Source: Hippopus hippopus
Lineage: Eukaryota > Mollusca > Bivalvia > Cardiida > Cardiidae
DNA length: 64,000 nucleotides
NCBI GenBank assembly: GCA_946811185.2
Contig: OX328099.1
Coordinates: 68,576,714-68,640,713 of the forward strand
Direction of reading: 5' to 3'
Shown here: piece after piece, positions 21,114 through 31,861 of the stretch
How the letters are laid out: every line of letters begins with the position of its first letter
Numbering within the stretch: position 1 is the first letter of the stretch
Notes under the pieces: model-generated
Told to the model about the DNA's origin: nothing
Seen by the model: only the letters and a program-made list of their open reading frames with translations
The model's database searches: none
Made by a program: the position numbers and the translations under genes

Positions 21114-24100
21114 ATGAGTTTGTTCAGAAGAATAGGAAACGTAGCGAGGCAAGCTACGTCTAATCTTTTATCTGGGGCTAGGCGACTAGCGTCAGCCATT
21201 GTTCCAGAGACCATACAAAGACTGGTTAATCAGTTATGTGGAACCAACACAGATTAACCAAATGTTGGATGAGGTTACAGAGCATGTTCGAAGAGATTAC
21301 CCTCCAAGACAGCCGTTTGAAATTAGAGAGGGTGAATCTGCTCTAAGGAGATTTACGGCTCAACATACCATAGAAGGTAAAGATGGTTTCGATCCTCAAG
21401 CGTTTTTGGAAAGCGCGCGTCAAGGTATAACAAACCTTTTGAGGAATAACCGTAGAACAAAGTTCAAGTTAATTCTTAGATGTAACATGGAAAGAGTAAG
21501 CATTGCTGGAACAATCACAAAACCAGCTGCTTTTCATTCTAATGTTGAGGTTAACCTAGAGGGGACTGATGAAAATAATATGTATAACACTATGGTGGAA
21601 AGAGTCTTGGAACAGATGGCAACATTTCAGATGCAGGGTAGGGGTTGGACGTTTTCTAGAGTTACCCCTTTAGAGTTGCACACTGTAGTGTATAACCCGT
21701 TGAGAGGTAATTCTTACATTCCTCTCCCCAAAGTGTTAGCGAGTAAAAAGGCTATCATCAACATGAAGAATCTGGATGACAAATGCCTTTTGTGGTGCGT
21801 GTTAAGAGCGGTGAACCCTGTAGACTTTCACCCTGAGCGAGTCGATAAGAACTTAAAGGACAAAGAAAAAACGTTGATCATGCAGGGTATCCAATACCCT
21901 GTTTCACTAAAAGCTATAGATAGGTTTGAAAAGCAGAACCCAGCCATATCTTTCAATGTTTTCGGCTACGAAAAATATATTTACCCTCTTAGAACGAGCA
22001 ATTTCACAGATAGAGAGGTAGTAGGAAGACGAAAAACATCATTACAACTTGATTAGTTTAAACATATTTATTTTACATCGATTGAGAAACAAGTTCTTAC
22101 AACTTATACTAATCTCTCTCGATTCTGCTTCCTGGGAACTACACCAGTACTCGCGCCGAATGTGTGGGCCAATGAAAAATCCCAATGTTGACACCCGCTC
22201 CCGGGTAGCGAAGTCGGGACCTTATGGTAACGAGGCCGACACTCTACCCCACAATCACAGACACCACAATTAAAGCTTGATTAAAAGCATGAGTCGTCTG
22301 CTATCCTCTCAGGTGTCAGGATATAAAGTTAAACATTATTTTTACTTGAGATGTTTAAATCCCTTTTGTTCTCAAGAATCCTTGACGAAAAACCTGGAGT
22401 GCTGTCGAGAACACGAGGCTGTTAAAACAGAGTTGCCAAAAGAAGGAACGATTCCCGAGTTAAAAAACTACTATAGATCGGAAATGGTTCCCTTTATCGT
22501 GTATGCCGACTTTGAGTCTTACATCAAACCATTAGATACCTGCGACCCAAAACCAGAAAAAAAGCTACACGAAACAATACCAAAAAACACGAACCATCTA
22601 GCTTTTGATACTATATCAAATGCTTTGATGATGTTACGTAACCACCAAAGTTAGTAAATTACACCAGTGAAAACGCGGCACAAATATTTTTAGAATACCT
22701 AGAAAAAGACATTAGAGAAATTTCTAACATGGCAGTCAAGGAGATGATATTCGGAGAAAAAGAAAAAGCGCTCTTTGACAAAATGACTAGGTGTTGGATC
22801 TGCGGAGAAAAGTTTGGTAAGATTTATAACGTTAGAAAGGTTAGAGATCATTGCCATTTTACGGGTAGGTTTAGAGGAGCTGCTCACGGCTTATGCAGTC
22901 TTAAGTACTGCTTACCTTGTTTTACGCCCATAGTATTCCATAATCTTAGTGGGTACGATAGTCATCTATTTATAAAAAATCTCGGTGCGATTGAGGGAGG
23001 TATCGACTTCATCCCTATCAATGAAGAAAAGTATATTAGTTTTACCAAAAATATATCTACCAGAAAAAATAAAACTCATCAGATTAGAATTATCGACAGC
23101 TTTAGGTTTATGGCTACGAGCTTTAGTCGGCTTGCTAGTTTAAACAGGAATTGCTTTAACAACACCGAAAGATATTACGAAGGAGATCAGCTTGACCTGC
23201 TCCTCAAAAAAGGTTTGTACCCATACGAATACATGGATTCGTCAGAAAGACTCAAAAAAACTCAGCTGCCACCTAAAGAAGCATTTTACTCTAGACGTAA
23301 TGATGAGTATATCAGTGATGAAGATTATGCTCACGCACAAAATGTCTGGGAAACGTTTGGAATGAAAACTCTCAAGGATTACCACGATTTGTGTAACCAA
23401 TCTGACGTCCTGCTCTTGGCGGATGTTTTTGAGAACTTTAGAGACGTTTGTTGCAAAAATTATGGTCTAGATCCTACTTGGTATTACACGGCTCCGGGGC
23501 TAGCTTGGGATGCTGCTTTAAAGATCACTAAAGTAAAGTTGGAGTTGCTATCAGACCGAGATATATTGCTCATGGTTGAAAAGGGTATCAGAGGCGGAGT
23601 ATCAATGATTAGCACCCGGCATGGAAAAGCTAACAACCCTTACATGGGTAACAAGTATGATAAAGATAAGCCCCCCAAGTATAACTTACTTAGATGCTAA
23701 CAACCTTTACGGATGGGCGATGAGTAAGCCTCTTCCTACACACGGTTTTCAATGGATGAGTGAGGATGAATTATCATCTTGGAAAGATCATCCGTGTATT
23801 TTGGAGGTTGACTTGGAGTACCCTGTGGAGTTGCATGACTCGCATAATGACTATCCTATCCCTCCAGAAAGTATAAAAGTAGACAAAGTCGATAAACTAA
23901 TTCCGAACCTGTGGAATAAGTCAAAGTATGTGATCCACTACGAAAATCATAAGCTGTATGAAAGTCTTGGCTTGAGGATCAAGACAATCCATAGAGGTAT
24001 TAAGTTTGAGGAAAGTTCGTGGCTCAAACAGTACATCGAACTCAACACAAACTTCAGAGCAAAGGCGGACAATGAGTTTGAGAAAGACTTTTTTAAGTTG

Positions 24101-24843
24101 ATGAACAACTCGGTCTTTGGAAAAACCATGGAGAACATTAGGAACCAGGTGGATATCCGTTTAGTCAACGATAGAGGAAAGGCAAAAAAGTTAGCTGCCA
24201 AGCCAAACTTTAACATTTTTTATATCTTTGACGAGAATCTAGTAGCCATGCACATGCAAAAGACAAAGCTAGTATTTAATAAGCCAGTTTACTTAGGAAT
24301 GTGCATTCTCGATTTAAGTAAGACCTTAATGTACGATTTTCATTACAACTATATTAAGACAAAAGCTAAGCTTTTATTCACAGATAGTTTGATGTATGAG
24401 ATTGAGACTGAGGATTTTACAAGTACATATCAAGTGATGTAATGAGTAAGTTTGATACGAGTAACTTTCCTAAACATCACCCATCCGGCATTCCAACTGG
24501 ATGTAACAAGAAGGTGGTTGGAATGTTTAAAGACGAGGCTGGTGGTCTCATCATAGAGGAGTTCGTGGGACTCAGTGCTAAGCTGTACTCTTACAAAATG
24601 CTAGAGGGAAAGGAAGAGAAAAAATGTAAGGGGAATAAAAAGGGCATTAGCTTTGAGGATTACAAGAAATGCTTGTTCTCAAGAGAGGAGCAGCTTAGAA
24701 GGATGAACGTTATTAGAAGCCACAGTCATGAAGTATACATGGAAGAGGTCAACAAGGTGGCATTGAGCGCGGAAGATGACAAACTTATTATTTTAGAGGA
24801 CGGGATACATACCTTGGCGTTGGGATTTGCCGGAAATTTATGA
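21114..24843 (+). pseudogene. Protein-primed family B DNA polymerase of Polinton 2, full-length copy
   Basis: It shows the whole gene: exonuclease YADFESY, cysteine-rich insert, TPR-type region, motif A YLDANNLYGWAM (near 23690), motif B LMNNSVFGKTMEN (near 24100) and a damaged motif C. Motif C reads LLFTDSLMYE near 24373-24402, lacking two residues of the canonical DTDS, so the second metal-binding Asp pair is incomplete. The C-terminal part continues in a new ORF at 24442 (FDTSNFPKHHPSGIPTGCNK) to 24843. Frameshifts and the SINE are as in copy 1. A polymerase with this motif C would not be expected to work. It is clearly divergent from the 55300 polymerase, so this is a different Polinton lineage. 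Confidence 0.87.
22056..22275 (-). mobile_element. tRNA-derived SINE inside the polymerase, copy 2
   Basis: Duplicate of the 11184-11403 SINE with the same flanking cttgatta (22048-22055, 22276-22283). Confidence 0.75.
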
Positions 24844-25162
24844 CCTAGTTTAAAGGGTTATACACTTTTTAAGACAAGTTGGGAAAAGTTATGGATAATG
24901 CAAAAGTTAACCATAAAGATGGTTAATTGTCCTAGAACCCCTGTTTTATAGCTACTAACATGATCATTTTATTAGACTAGCGCTAACAGGGTCATAAATT
25001 ATAAGATCGTCTAAAAAAGAGCATCCCTATGGTCCCGCTTCGGACCTTTGAGGTCAATCGTTTGTATATTACCTCTTTGAAATATATTTTTCATTTAAGT
25101 TGGCATATTTCCCTTTTTCTTTTGGGTTCTTTATCATTGTAGTGCGAATGAAGCTAGTGATT
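24844..25162. other. Non-coding spacer
   Basis: AT-rich sequence between the end of the Polinton polymerase and the tyrosine-recombinase element. I see no ORF, repeat or RNA gene. No Polinton TIR is recognisable here. Confidence 0.5.
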
Positions 25163-25530
25163 ATTGCAGAGTAAGTCAAGGCAAAAGAAGCATTTAAGAT
25201 AAAACATTATTTAATGAGTTTTGCTTTTTGAATGGCTGCGGCTTGTAATTAGCAACACGTACATGTACACATATAAACAAAACATATTCAACCAGCAAAT
25301 GAATGTCAAAATTACAATGGTCTGCTCAAATGTCAATAGCTAGCCCCAATTGGGCTACAGTTTTTTTCATAAACATACATGTAATTCAAATCACAAGTTA
25401 CAAAGAACGTGGTATAGTCTCCCCTTGGAAACAGAAGGCGGCTTAAACTTACGTACTTATTAAGTTATTTATGATTTTCTGAAGGGTTTCAACCAGTTAA
25501 ACGACATCAAGTCTCTAAAAAAGCTGGCTG
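25163..25530 (-). repeat. Split direct repeat B2
   Basis: About 370 bp, from attgcagagtaagtcaaggc to aagctggctg, matching 25891-26262 in direct orientation with scattered differences and small indels. Confidence 0.85.
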
Positions 25531-25783
25531 TACATCAAGTCTCTAAAAAGTGTAATTTCACAAAACATCAACCACATCTGTAATTTTATGGCCGCGCCGA
25601 TTGTAGTTAAAGTCTGTTCAGCTGGGGACACCTAAATGCCATCTACAGGAGAATTCTTCCATGATGATCTGAAAAAAAAAAAAAAACACATTACTCAAGC
25701 AGTAACAGGTGTTAAACCATAAGTTGTAGCGTGCTTACTCAGTTGTGCATATGTTGAAAAATAAACGTTTTGTAGAGAAAACA

Positions 25784-25880
25784 CATTAGCGTAAGAAATA
25801 ACAAACACTCCCCCCCCCCACGGACACAGAATGCAAGGAATATCCTTCCCCGCAATAGCAGGTTATTATCCATATTGGAC
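25784..25880 (-). repeat. Split direct repeat A2
   Basis: Matches 28010-28095. The shared core includes tagcgtaagaaata and aaggaatatccttccccgca, then ccatattgga. Confidence 0.75.
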
Positions 25881-25890
25881 AGCCGTATTT

Positions 25891-26262
25891 ATTGCGGAGT
25901 AAGTCAAGGCAAAAAAAGTATTTAAGATAAAACACTATTTAATGACTTTTGCCCTTTGAATGGCTGCGGCTTGTAATCAGCAAAACATACATATACATGT
26001 ACACATATAAACAAAACATATTCAACCAGCAAATGAATGTCAGTCACAATGGGCTGCTCAAATGTCATTAGCCAGCCCCAAAAGACCCAATTGGGCTACA
26101 AATTATTCACAAACATAATTCAAGTCACAAGTAACAAAAAACGTAGTAAAGTCTCCCCTGGGAAACAGAAGGTGGCTTAAAATTTTGTACTTATTTAGTT
26201 ATTTATGATTTTCTTCAAGGGTTCAACCAGTTAAACGACATCAAGTCTCTAAAAAGCTGGCC
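25891..26262 (-). repeat. Split direct repeat B1
   Basis: Direct copy of B2 lying between A2 and the SGNH-hydrolase gene. It shares agtaagtcaaggcaaaa, aatggctgcggcttgtaat and cgacatcaagtctctaaaa. Confidence 0.85.
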
Positions 26263-26927
26263 GCCATACGACTAGGTAACCCGACAACCTGTAAAGCAGG
26301 TGGCGGGTTAACAAATCGCCACCACATGTGGCACCAGCTTTGCATAAAGCCGCAGCCAGAGCTATTGTACTAATGTATTGCCAGGGCTTTTGTACTATGT
26401 TTGGGATCTGCAGGAAAAAAGATTCAATACCTGCAGTTATTTGGTTTAGGAAAAGCTCATTACCAAAGTCACTTAAGTGCACACCGTCTGGCTTGAACAG
26501 TCCATCATCACACATTTGCAAATTGGGGTGCTTCAAATAACAACCCCCACAATACCTTTATTTGCAGGAAAATTATTAAAGCTGTTCCGGCAAGAATTCA
26601 TGGCAAGGATATCATGGCAACGCTAAATTGACCGAGTCAGAATTTGTGAAAAACTCATTTTCGTGTTAGGAAATAATTCTTTCACAAGCAACAAAGCAGT
26701 ATGAAGGAAGTTGCGCATAGATTTCAGAGGAATTTTACCAATGTCATTTCCTCCACAATGTATACGAATGTGACTTGGAGGTTGTTGAACTTGGAGATAT
26801 ATTCAATTTTCTTCTTCAGGCCCATCAGTCCAAGACCAGCAAAACCCTGCCACCAGATCTGTATACCCAGACCCTCCAATGATAAGTTTGGACTTTCTGA
26901 GCGGGAACAAGCCTTCACAAAAAGCAT
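26249..26927 (-). pseudogene. SGNH-hydrolase-like protein (broken)
   Basis: The minus-strand pieces read as a GDSL/SGNH hydrolase fragment. An upstream piece has GLGIQIWWQGFAGLGLMGLK and, after a frame change, a block III-like HCGGNDIGK. The downstream piece has block V DGVHLSDFGNELFLN with the catalytic Asp-His pair. Frameshifts and stops lie between them, near 26750 and 26610. Such hydrolases accompany tyrosine recombinases in some Ngaro-like elements. The block I Ser is not seen. Confidence 0.65.
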
Positions 26928-27046
26928 CCTTTATGATAGATGAGATGTGAAATTTATCTAAAATTAACTTAAAAATTGGTTAGGATGCTGAGCCTTCTTT
27001 ATCATTATTAGGTCTGCTTCAGCACTTACCTGGCTGACGGAGGAAG

Positions 27047-27835
27047 TTAAATGACGGGAGACCTAATATAGGACTTAAAAGCATTTGATTTCCATCTGCC
27101 TGCAGTTTGAATCTCCTCCTCTGGAAAACCTATGGAAGCTGCTGCAGATGCAGCGCCTATTCGAAACGAATGTGTTTTGTAAAGGCTAGCATTAAAACCA
27201 CTAACTTTTAATGCTGTACTCAAAACCACCCCAAACTGATAAAGTGTCAAAGGTTTTCTATCAAAATGTGACAAATAGACCTGCACAACTGGACCTGATC
27301 TGCATATAAGCTCTGACTAATAGAAAAGGACAACAACCTTGATTCACACCCATAATCCTTAATCTCTTGCCATTACCATATTGGTCTGTTTTTGAAATCT
27401 AATCGTCAATGTCAAACTTTTGCTTTTTTCATCTTTTGTAACATCAACGACAGACAAAATATTTCTAACATTGCTGACATGTGTGCATGTTAATTCACCA
27501 ACTCTAAGAAACCCAAAAAATGCCAATGCATAGGCAGCGCTAAAAAGCCTAGCTTCATAGATATTATTACACACTGCTGGTAATTTTGAGATGACCGCCT
27601 GCATGATTTTGGGGGTGATGGGTAGCCTCGAGTGAGTAGTTTTGGGATTTTTCCTTTTGATGCCCTCCAGCACCTTTTTAACCAAGAAATGTGAAGTAGT
27701 ATCATCTACTACAATCACCATACAGTTACAGCTTATAGCCGAGACATACAGTTGTGCAGTTTTTGCCGAAAATTTCTTCAGTGATAAATAAGCAATGATT
27801 CCAATTAATTGCTGAACGGAAGGAGGCCAGACTTG
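27047..27835 (-). pseudogene. Tyrosine recombinase (broken)
   Basis: The N-terminal SAM-like region (WPPSVQQLIGIIAYLSLKKF) starts near 27835. The catalytic core includes FGFLRVGELTCTH with the first Arg. After stops near 27290-27360 the C-terminal box follows: KTHSFRIGAASAAA (H-x2-R) and TAGRWKSNAFKSYIR (Trp and nucleophile Tyr). All key residues of the family are visible, but the frame is interrupted. It belongs to the same minus-strand unit as the SGNH gene. Confidence 0.8.
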
Positions 27836-28009
27836 GCTCAGATTAAATTAATTTTTAGGAAAATATAGTAAGTCCCTTATTATAAGCTTTGTGTGTGGTT
27901 GTTGATAAGGAAATATTTAAGAGTCGTTGAGCTTTAGATCTGACATCAAACAGAGAAAGTAAGCAGGTATTTCTAGAGGAAGACTGCTTGCCTGTGGTGC
28001 TATTTTCCT

Positions 28010-28095
28010 CATTTTAGCGTAAGAAATAAACAGCCCCACCCCCATGACACAGAATACAAGGAATATCCTTCCCCGCAATTACTATCCATATTGGA
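28010..28095 (-). repeat. Split direct repeat A1
   Basis: The upstream partner of A2 (25784-25880), on the recombinase side of the element. The similarity ends after ccatattgga. Confidence 0.75.
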
Positions 28096-28229
28096 TTTAC
28101 ATCGATACTCGATTTGTAAATGTATATTTCCTCGTAATCTTGAATAATAGCCATCAGTCCCACTTGAGTTGTCTGTGAAAAACTGCCTGTCATGTGACGG
28201 ATAATCACCGAAAAAGCGGCAGGGGATAA

Positions 28230-28965
28230 ATGGTTATAATAGCCGTCCGTCCTTCCGTATATCTGTCCGTCCTTCCGTCCATTTTTTTTGTCCGGAGCAT
28301 AACTCAAAAACTGTAAGATGTAAAGACATGGTACTTCACAGGTGGATAGATCTCATCATGGAAAAGTGCGGTGCACGAGAACCATAACTCCTGCTTGCAT
28401 AATTTAGGAGTTATTGCCCTTGGTTATTTTTCTTACTTAAATTTTGTCCAGAGCATAACTCAAAAACTGCATGAGATATAAATATGAAACTTCACAGGTT
28501 GATAGATAACATTGAGGAGAAGTGCAGTGTAAAAGAACCATAACTTTCAGCCCCATAGTTTAGGAGTTATTGCCCTTTGATATTTTTCTTATTCAAATTT
28601 TGTCTGGAGCATAACTCGAAAAGTATTAGGGATGTAAACATGATACTTCAAAGGTGCATAGATCACATTAAAGAGAAGTGCAATGCAGAAGAACCATAAC
28701 CCTTAGTTGCATAGTTAAGGAGTTCGTTATTTTTTCTTACTTAAATTTTATCCGGAGAATATCTCGAAAATTATAATAGATATCAATGTGCAGAGGTAGG
28801 CAGATTTATTGAGGAAAGGTGTAGTACCATGATTTTGGAGCTACACTGTATGTCCCTTTGTTAATTTTTTTAGTCTTAAACTTTCTTTGGAGCATAACTT
28901 GAGTTGTATTAACTTCACACGTGGATAGATCCTCATCAAGGAGGAGTGTAGTACACAAGAATGAT
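28230..28965. repeat. Tandem repeat, ~150-bp unit, with adjoining tccgtcc microsatellite
   Basis: The phrase ttttgtccggagcataactc recurs with variation at about 28285, 28443, 28596, 28745 and 28877, each followed by a cttcac(a)ggtgg/ttgatagat and an agaaccataac block. This resembles the tandem cores of bivalve pearl-type repeat elements; the family is not certain. Confidence 0.75.
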
Positions 28966-28989
28966 CACTCTACCTTAGTAGTAGAAAAA

Positions 28990-29175
28990 TGATTACTTTC
29001 CAGCATAATGGGTCGAGCAACCACTAAAGCTTGTCACGTCAGGCTCCAAAGACGTCCAACCACCAAAGTTCGACACGGCACGCTCCAACCAAGTCCAGCC
29101 ACCAAAGCTCGTCACGGCACGCTCCAACCACGACCAACCATAGCACACGCGTCAACAATGACCAACCACGAACCA
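28990..29175. repeat. Minisatellite, ~39-bp unit
   Basis: Three to four units of the form caaccaccaaagctcgtcac + ggcacgctccaaccaagtc. A related ccaacca/gtcac-rich array lies at 30055-30180, on the other side of the inverted polymerase fragment. Confidence 0.7.
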
Positions 29176-29216
29176 TGTCCTTAACCATGTTCATGCTTAA
29201 CCTAGTCTGCGATTGA

Positions 29217-29404
29217 CTGATTGTATGGTGTTGAACGCCGTTTTCAACATTAATTCAGTTATATTGCGGCGGCCAATGCACCTATCCATGCTTTCCTGGG
29301 ATCTCTTTTACCAGTACTCTGCAGAATTTTCTTTCGAAGCCACTGGCTGCTTTTCCATATAACCATCATTGCGACAATGGTCAGCGGTGGGAGAGGAATG
29401 AATC
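29217..29404 (-). mobile_element. SINE 3' portion
   Basis: attgtatggtgttgaacgccg followed by ttcagttatattgcggcggcc and the rest match the 63538-63735 copy. The shared end aatggtcagcgg abuts Polinton polymerase sequence at about 29405. Confidence 0.65.
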
Positions 29405-30015
29405 CTGTCACCTGCACTCAACGTCACCTTACAGACCTCCTCAGTATACACCTCGTGCCTCCTACTCTGGATGATGTTCATCCTTCTGAGCTGCTCTTTT
29501 CCAGAGCGTAAGCACGTCAAGTAGTTGTCATGAGTCAAGGTCTTCTTGACAACTCCTCTCTTGACCCCCTCACACTTCTTTTTCTCTGACCCATCGTTCA
29601 TTTTGTAAGAGTACAGTTTGGCCCTCAAGCCAACGAACTCCTATATGATCTCACCACCAGCCTCATCTTTAAACATTCGAACCACTTTCTTGTTGCATCC
29701 GGTTGGAATGCCAGAAAGATGATCCTTCGTGTAGTTGCTAGTGTCAAACTTACCATACACATCTTTTGATATATCCTTGTAGAAGTCCGCAGTCTTTATC
29801 TCGTACATCAGACTACCGGTGTCCGTGAACAATAGCTTAGCGGATACTTTGTCTTGATGTAGTTGTAGAGGTAATCGTACATCAAGGTCGTGCTTAGATC
29901 GAGGATGCAGATAAACCGGCTTGTTAAAGACCAGCTTCGTCTTGTTCATATGTATCACCACCAGATTTTCGTCTAACATATTACAATGCTTAACATTAGG
30001 TTTAGCGACTAACGG
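29405..30015 (-). pseudogene. Polinton polymerase C-terminal fragment
   Basis: Reads NMLDENLVVIHMNKTKLVF, motif C region LLFTDTGSLMYEI (DTGS in place of DTDS), HLSGIPTGCNKKVVRMFKDE, then KLYSYKM and HEVYTEEVCKVTLSAGD. The frame changes at about 29640. It is a fragment of a Polinton 2-like gene. Motif C has lost its second Asp, so it is inactive. Confidence 0.8.
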
Positions 30016-30054
30016 TAATGTGTATTGGCTGATTCCAGGACTGAGCATGTGCGA

Positions 30055-30180
30055 TGGGTCCAACGGTCGCGATGGGTCCAGCCACATCCAACCCTGTCAC
30101 GCATTCCAACCATGAGCGACCACTTGTCACATGCCAACCATGAGCAACCACTTGTCACATGCTGACCACGTCACAACCAT
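30055..30180. repeat. Minisatellite-like array
   Basis: Repeats of ccaaccatgagcgaccactt and gtcacatgc. It is similar in composition to the 28990 array and lies against the polymerase fragment on the opposite side. Confidence 0.5.
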
Positions 30181-30190
30181 GTCCCAGCAT

Positions 30191-30341
30191 CTCAACCATC
30201 TAGATGGTTGGTCTAGTTTCCGAAGTTCGCTGGTGGCCGTACGCCAAAGTGAGGATTCAGTCAGCTTGGATGATCCGTTTGTCATCATCCGGGCTGACCG
30301 CCACCTGCCCTCAGTTACGTATCCCTTTTGAGATACGTAAC
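30191..30341. other. Two palindromes
   Basis: aaccatctagatggtt near 30191-30206 is a perfect 16-base palindrome. cagttacgtatc / gatacgtaactg near 30310-30341 forms a 12-bp stem with an 8-base loop. They lie between inverted polymerase pieces and may mark a rearrangement or an element end. Confidence 0.5.
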
Positions 30342-30385
30342 TGCGTTGGGAGAACAACGCAAAAAAACCCCAAAAAAACCAGGCA

Positions 30386-30772
30386 CGAAGAAGCCTAAAG
30401 ACGATATGTTAATAAATTGCCTTTTTAAACGGAACAAAGACAACAACCCATACACGGGAAAGGATTACGATAGAAAAAAACCTTGTAAGTACATCGTCAG
30501 TTTAAAGGCGAATGATATTCGCGTGTGGGCTATGAGCCAGTCCCTCTCAACTGGCGGATTTCGGTGGATGGGAAAAAGAATTGGACAAATGGAAAGACTT
30601 CCTGTGCATTCTGGAAGCGGATTTAGAGTATCCAGAACGACTGCACGAATGTCACAATGAGTTCCCTCTGGCGACAGAGCTCATTACGATAGACGGCTTC
30701 GGAAAGAGATTGCGCAACCCAAACTTGCGGAACAAGGATAAGTACGTTGTCCACCACAATATCTGGACATAG
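30386..30772 (+). pseudogene. Polinton polymerase palm fragment, opposite orientation
   Basis: Reads KDNNPYTGKDYDRKKPCKYI, motif A-like VSLKANDIRVWAMSQSL (altered from LDANNLYGWAM), then CILEADLEYPERLHECHNEF and KDKYVVHHN. There is a frame change near 30580. It would precede the 29405-30015 segment in an intact gene, with the motif B region missing between them. Confidence 0.78.
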
Positions 30773-30782
30773 AGTCAATTTT

Positions 30783-30850
30783 TTAAATCATCCGCAGAGA
30801 GCGCCAACTTCTTACCCTCTTCGGTATAAAACTCGTGGCCGTGGTTCTTG
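30783..30850 (-). pseudogene. Very short Polinton polymerase C-terminal fragment
   Basis: On the minus strand it reads LKNHGHEFYTEEGKKLALSA, matching the HEVYMEEVNKVALSA region of the other polymerases. It probably comes from a further, more diverged Polinton copy. It is too short for an ORF call. Confidence 0.55.
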
Positions 30851-31861
30851 AGGCTAGTTTGATCCCGGACTTGACTAATTAATGTTCAAAATAACGTTGA
30901 TCACCTTTAACCCTGTTTTCCATACCTCCACATTGAAAGCAAAAGAGAAAGTATAGATGAGGTAAGGCGAGTAATGTCATTACTGTCCGCCGTGATATAA
31001 CCTGTTTACCTCCACATCGAAAGCAAAAGAGGAATTATAAATATTTAGCTGTGTACGCAAACTTTACATCTTTCACTTAATAACATGCTCTTAAAATTTT
31101 AGATTATCCACAGCCAAAATGGCTGTATTTATTATATCATAATACAAACAAGCACCCTCGCAAATGTTTCACGCGCACAACAACTGCACAAAGTAGAACC
31201 TTCATTCATGTTTAAGTCAGCTATGCTAGAATTATAAAAGCAAGTGCGTCCTTAAAGCGTGAGTATTTGGATGTAACGTGTAAGAATGCTATAAGAATAA
31301 AATCTCCTTTAAGTAATCATTGCCCCTGAATAGATCGTCAAACCTTTCTGGTATGTCTTGATCTGTCATTGGTGACAACTTTGCTGAAATTTACTGACTG
31401 ATGATACTACAGATCTTGTGCTCGCATATACTAGCAGCTAAACTTAAGTGAGCTCCATTACAAAGTCATTTTATACATCATTTACTTTTTAATGACATTC
31501 TTACAAAATTGCAATATATCAATGAGGTAAGGTCGCTTTGTTAAGACACAACAAAAACGTATTTTTTATCAGGAAGTAAAAATATTGGATTAATAAACAA
31601 ACACAAACATGAATAAAAATCCTACTTTATACAATTATCATACACATTAAACATTTACAAAATAGAAACATTTGTTAATATTATGATATACTACCACCAA
31701 CAAACCTTCATCCTCAAAAATCTTTTCTAAAGTGATATCATACGAGCGAGCGGGCATTGCAAAATCCCAAATAGAGTTGTGAAATACTATATCACGTGAT
31801 CTCGACTGGGTTTAAATGATCCTTTCCTAAATAGTTAAACCTTTACCAGGTTAAATATTTC
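30851..31861. other. Non-coding spacer
   Basis: AT-rich sequence. A short direct repeat (acctccacat + gaaagcaaaagag) occurs near 30926 and 31010. I see no gene. Confidence 0.5.

Larger units (their letters stand above)
13016..23887. repeat. Tandem segmental duplication, copy 2 (10,872 bp)
   Basis: Second copy of the 2150-13015 block. It carries retropepsin tail, RT, TIR transposon, RNase H/zinc-finger, TatD, LTR start, SAP-like gene and the front of the polymerase. It ends where copy 1 was cut (acaaa at 23883-23887) and here continues into intact downstream polymerase. Differences from copy 1 include ttg/tgg at 17467-17469, a 7-bp taccctg near 17523, and single changes near 14872, 15017, 15186, 15457, 16734 and 20462. 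Confidence 0.93.
25163..28095 (-). mobile_element. Tyrosine-recombinase element with split direct repeats (Ngaro/DIRS-like remnant)
   Basis: Read on the minus strand the order is A1 (28095-28010), tyrosine recombinase, SGNH hydrolase, B1 (26262-25891), A2 (25880-25784) and B2 (25530-25163). This is the split-direct-repeat plan described for Ngaro-type tyrosine-recombinase retroelements. No reverse transcriptase or RNase H is present between A1 and the recombinase, so either it has been deleted or the element never had one. Both genes are broken. The repeat layout is seen directly; the Ngaro assignment is inference. Confidence 0.7.

Noticed and set aside
10242..24843. Two separate Polinton 2 insertions
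   Set aside because: Both polymerase copies carry the same SINE, frameshifts and flanking retroelement, so they stem from one insertion that was duplicated.
28230..28965. CRISPR-like array
   Set aside because: Units are ~150 bp and diverged, with no short constant repeat/spacer pattern, in an animal genome.
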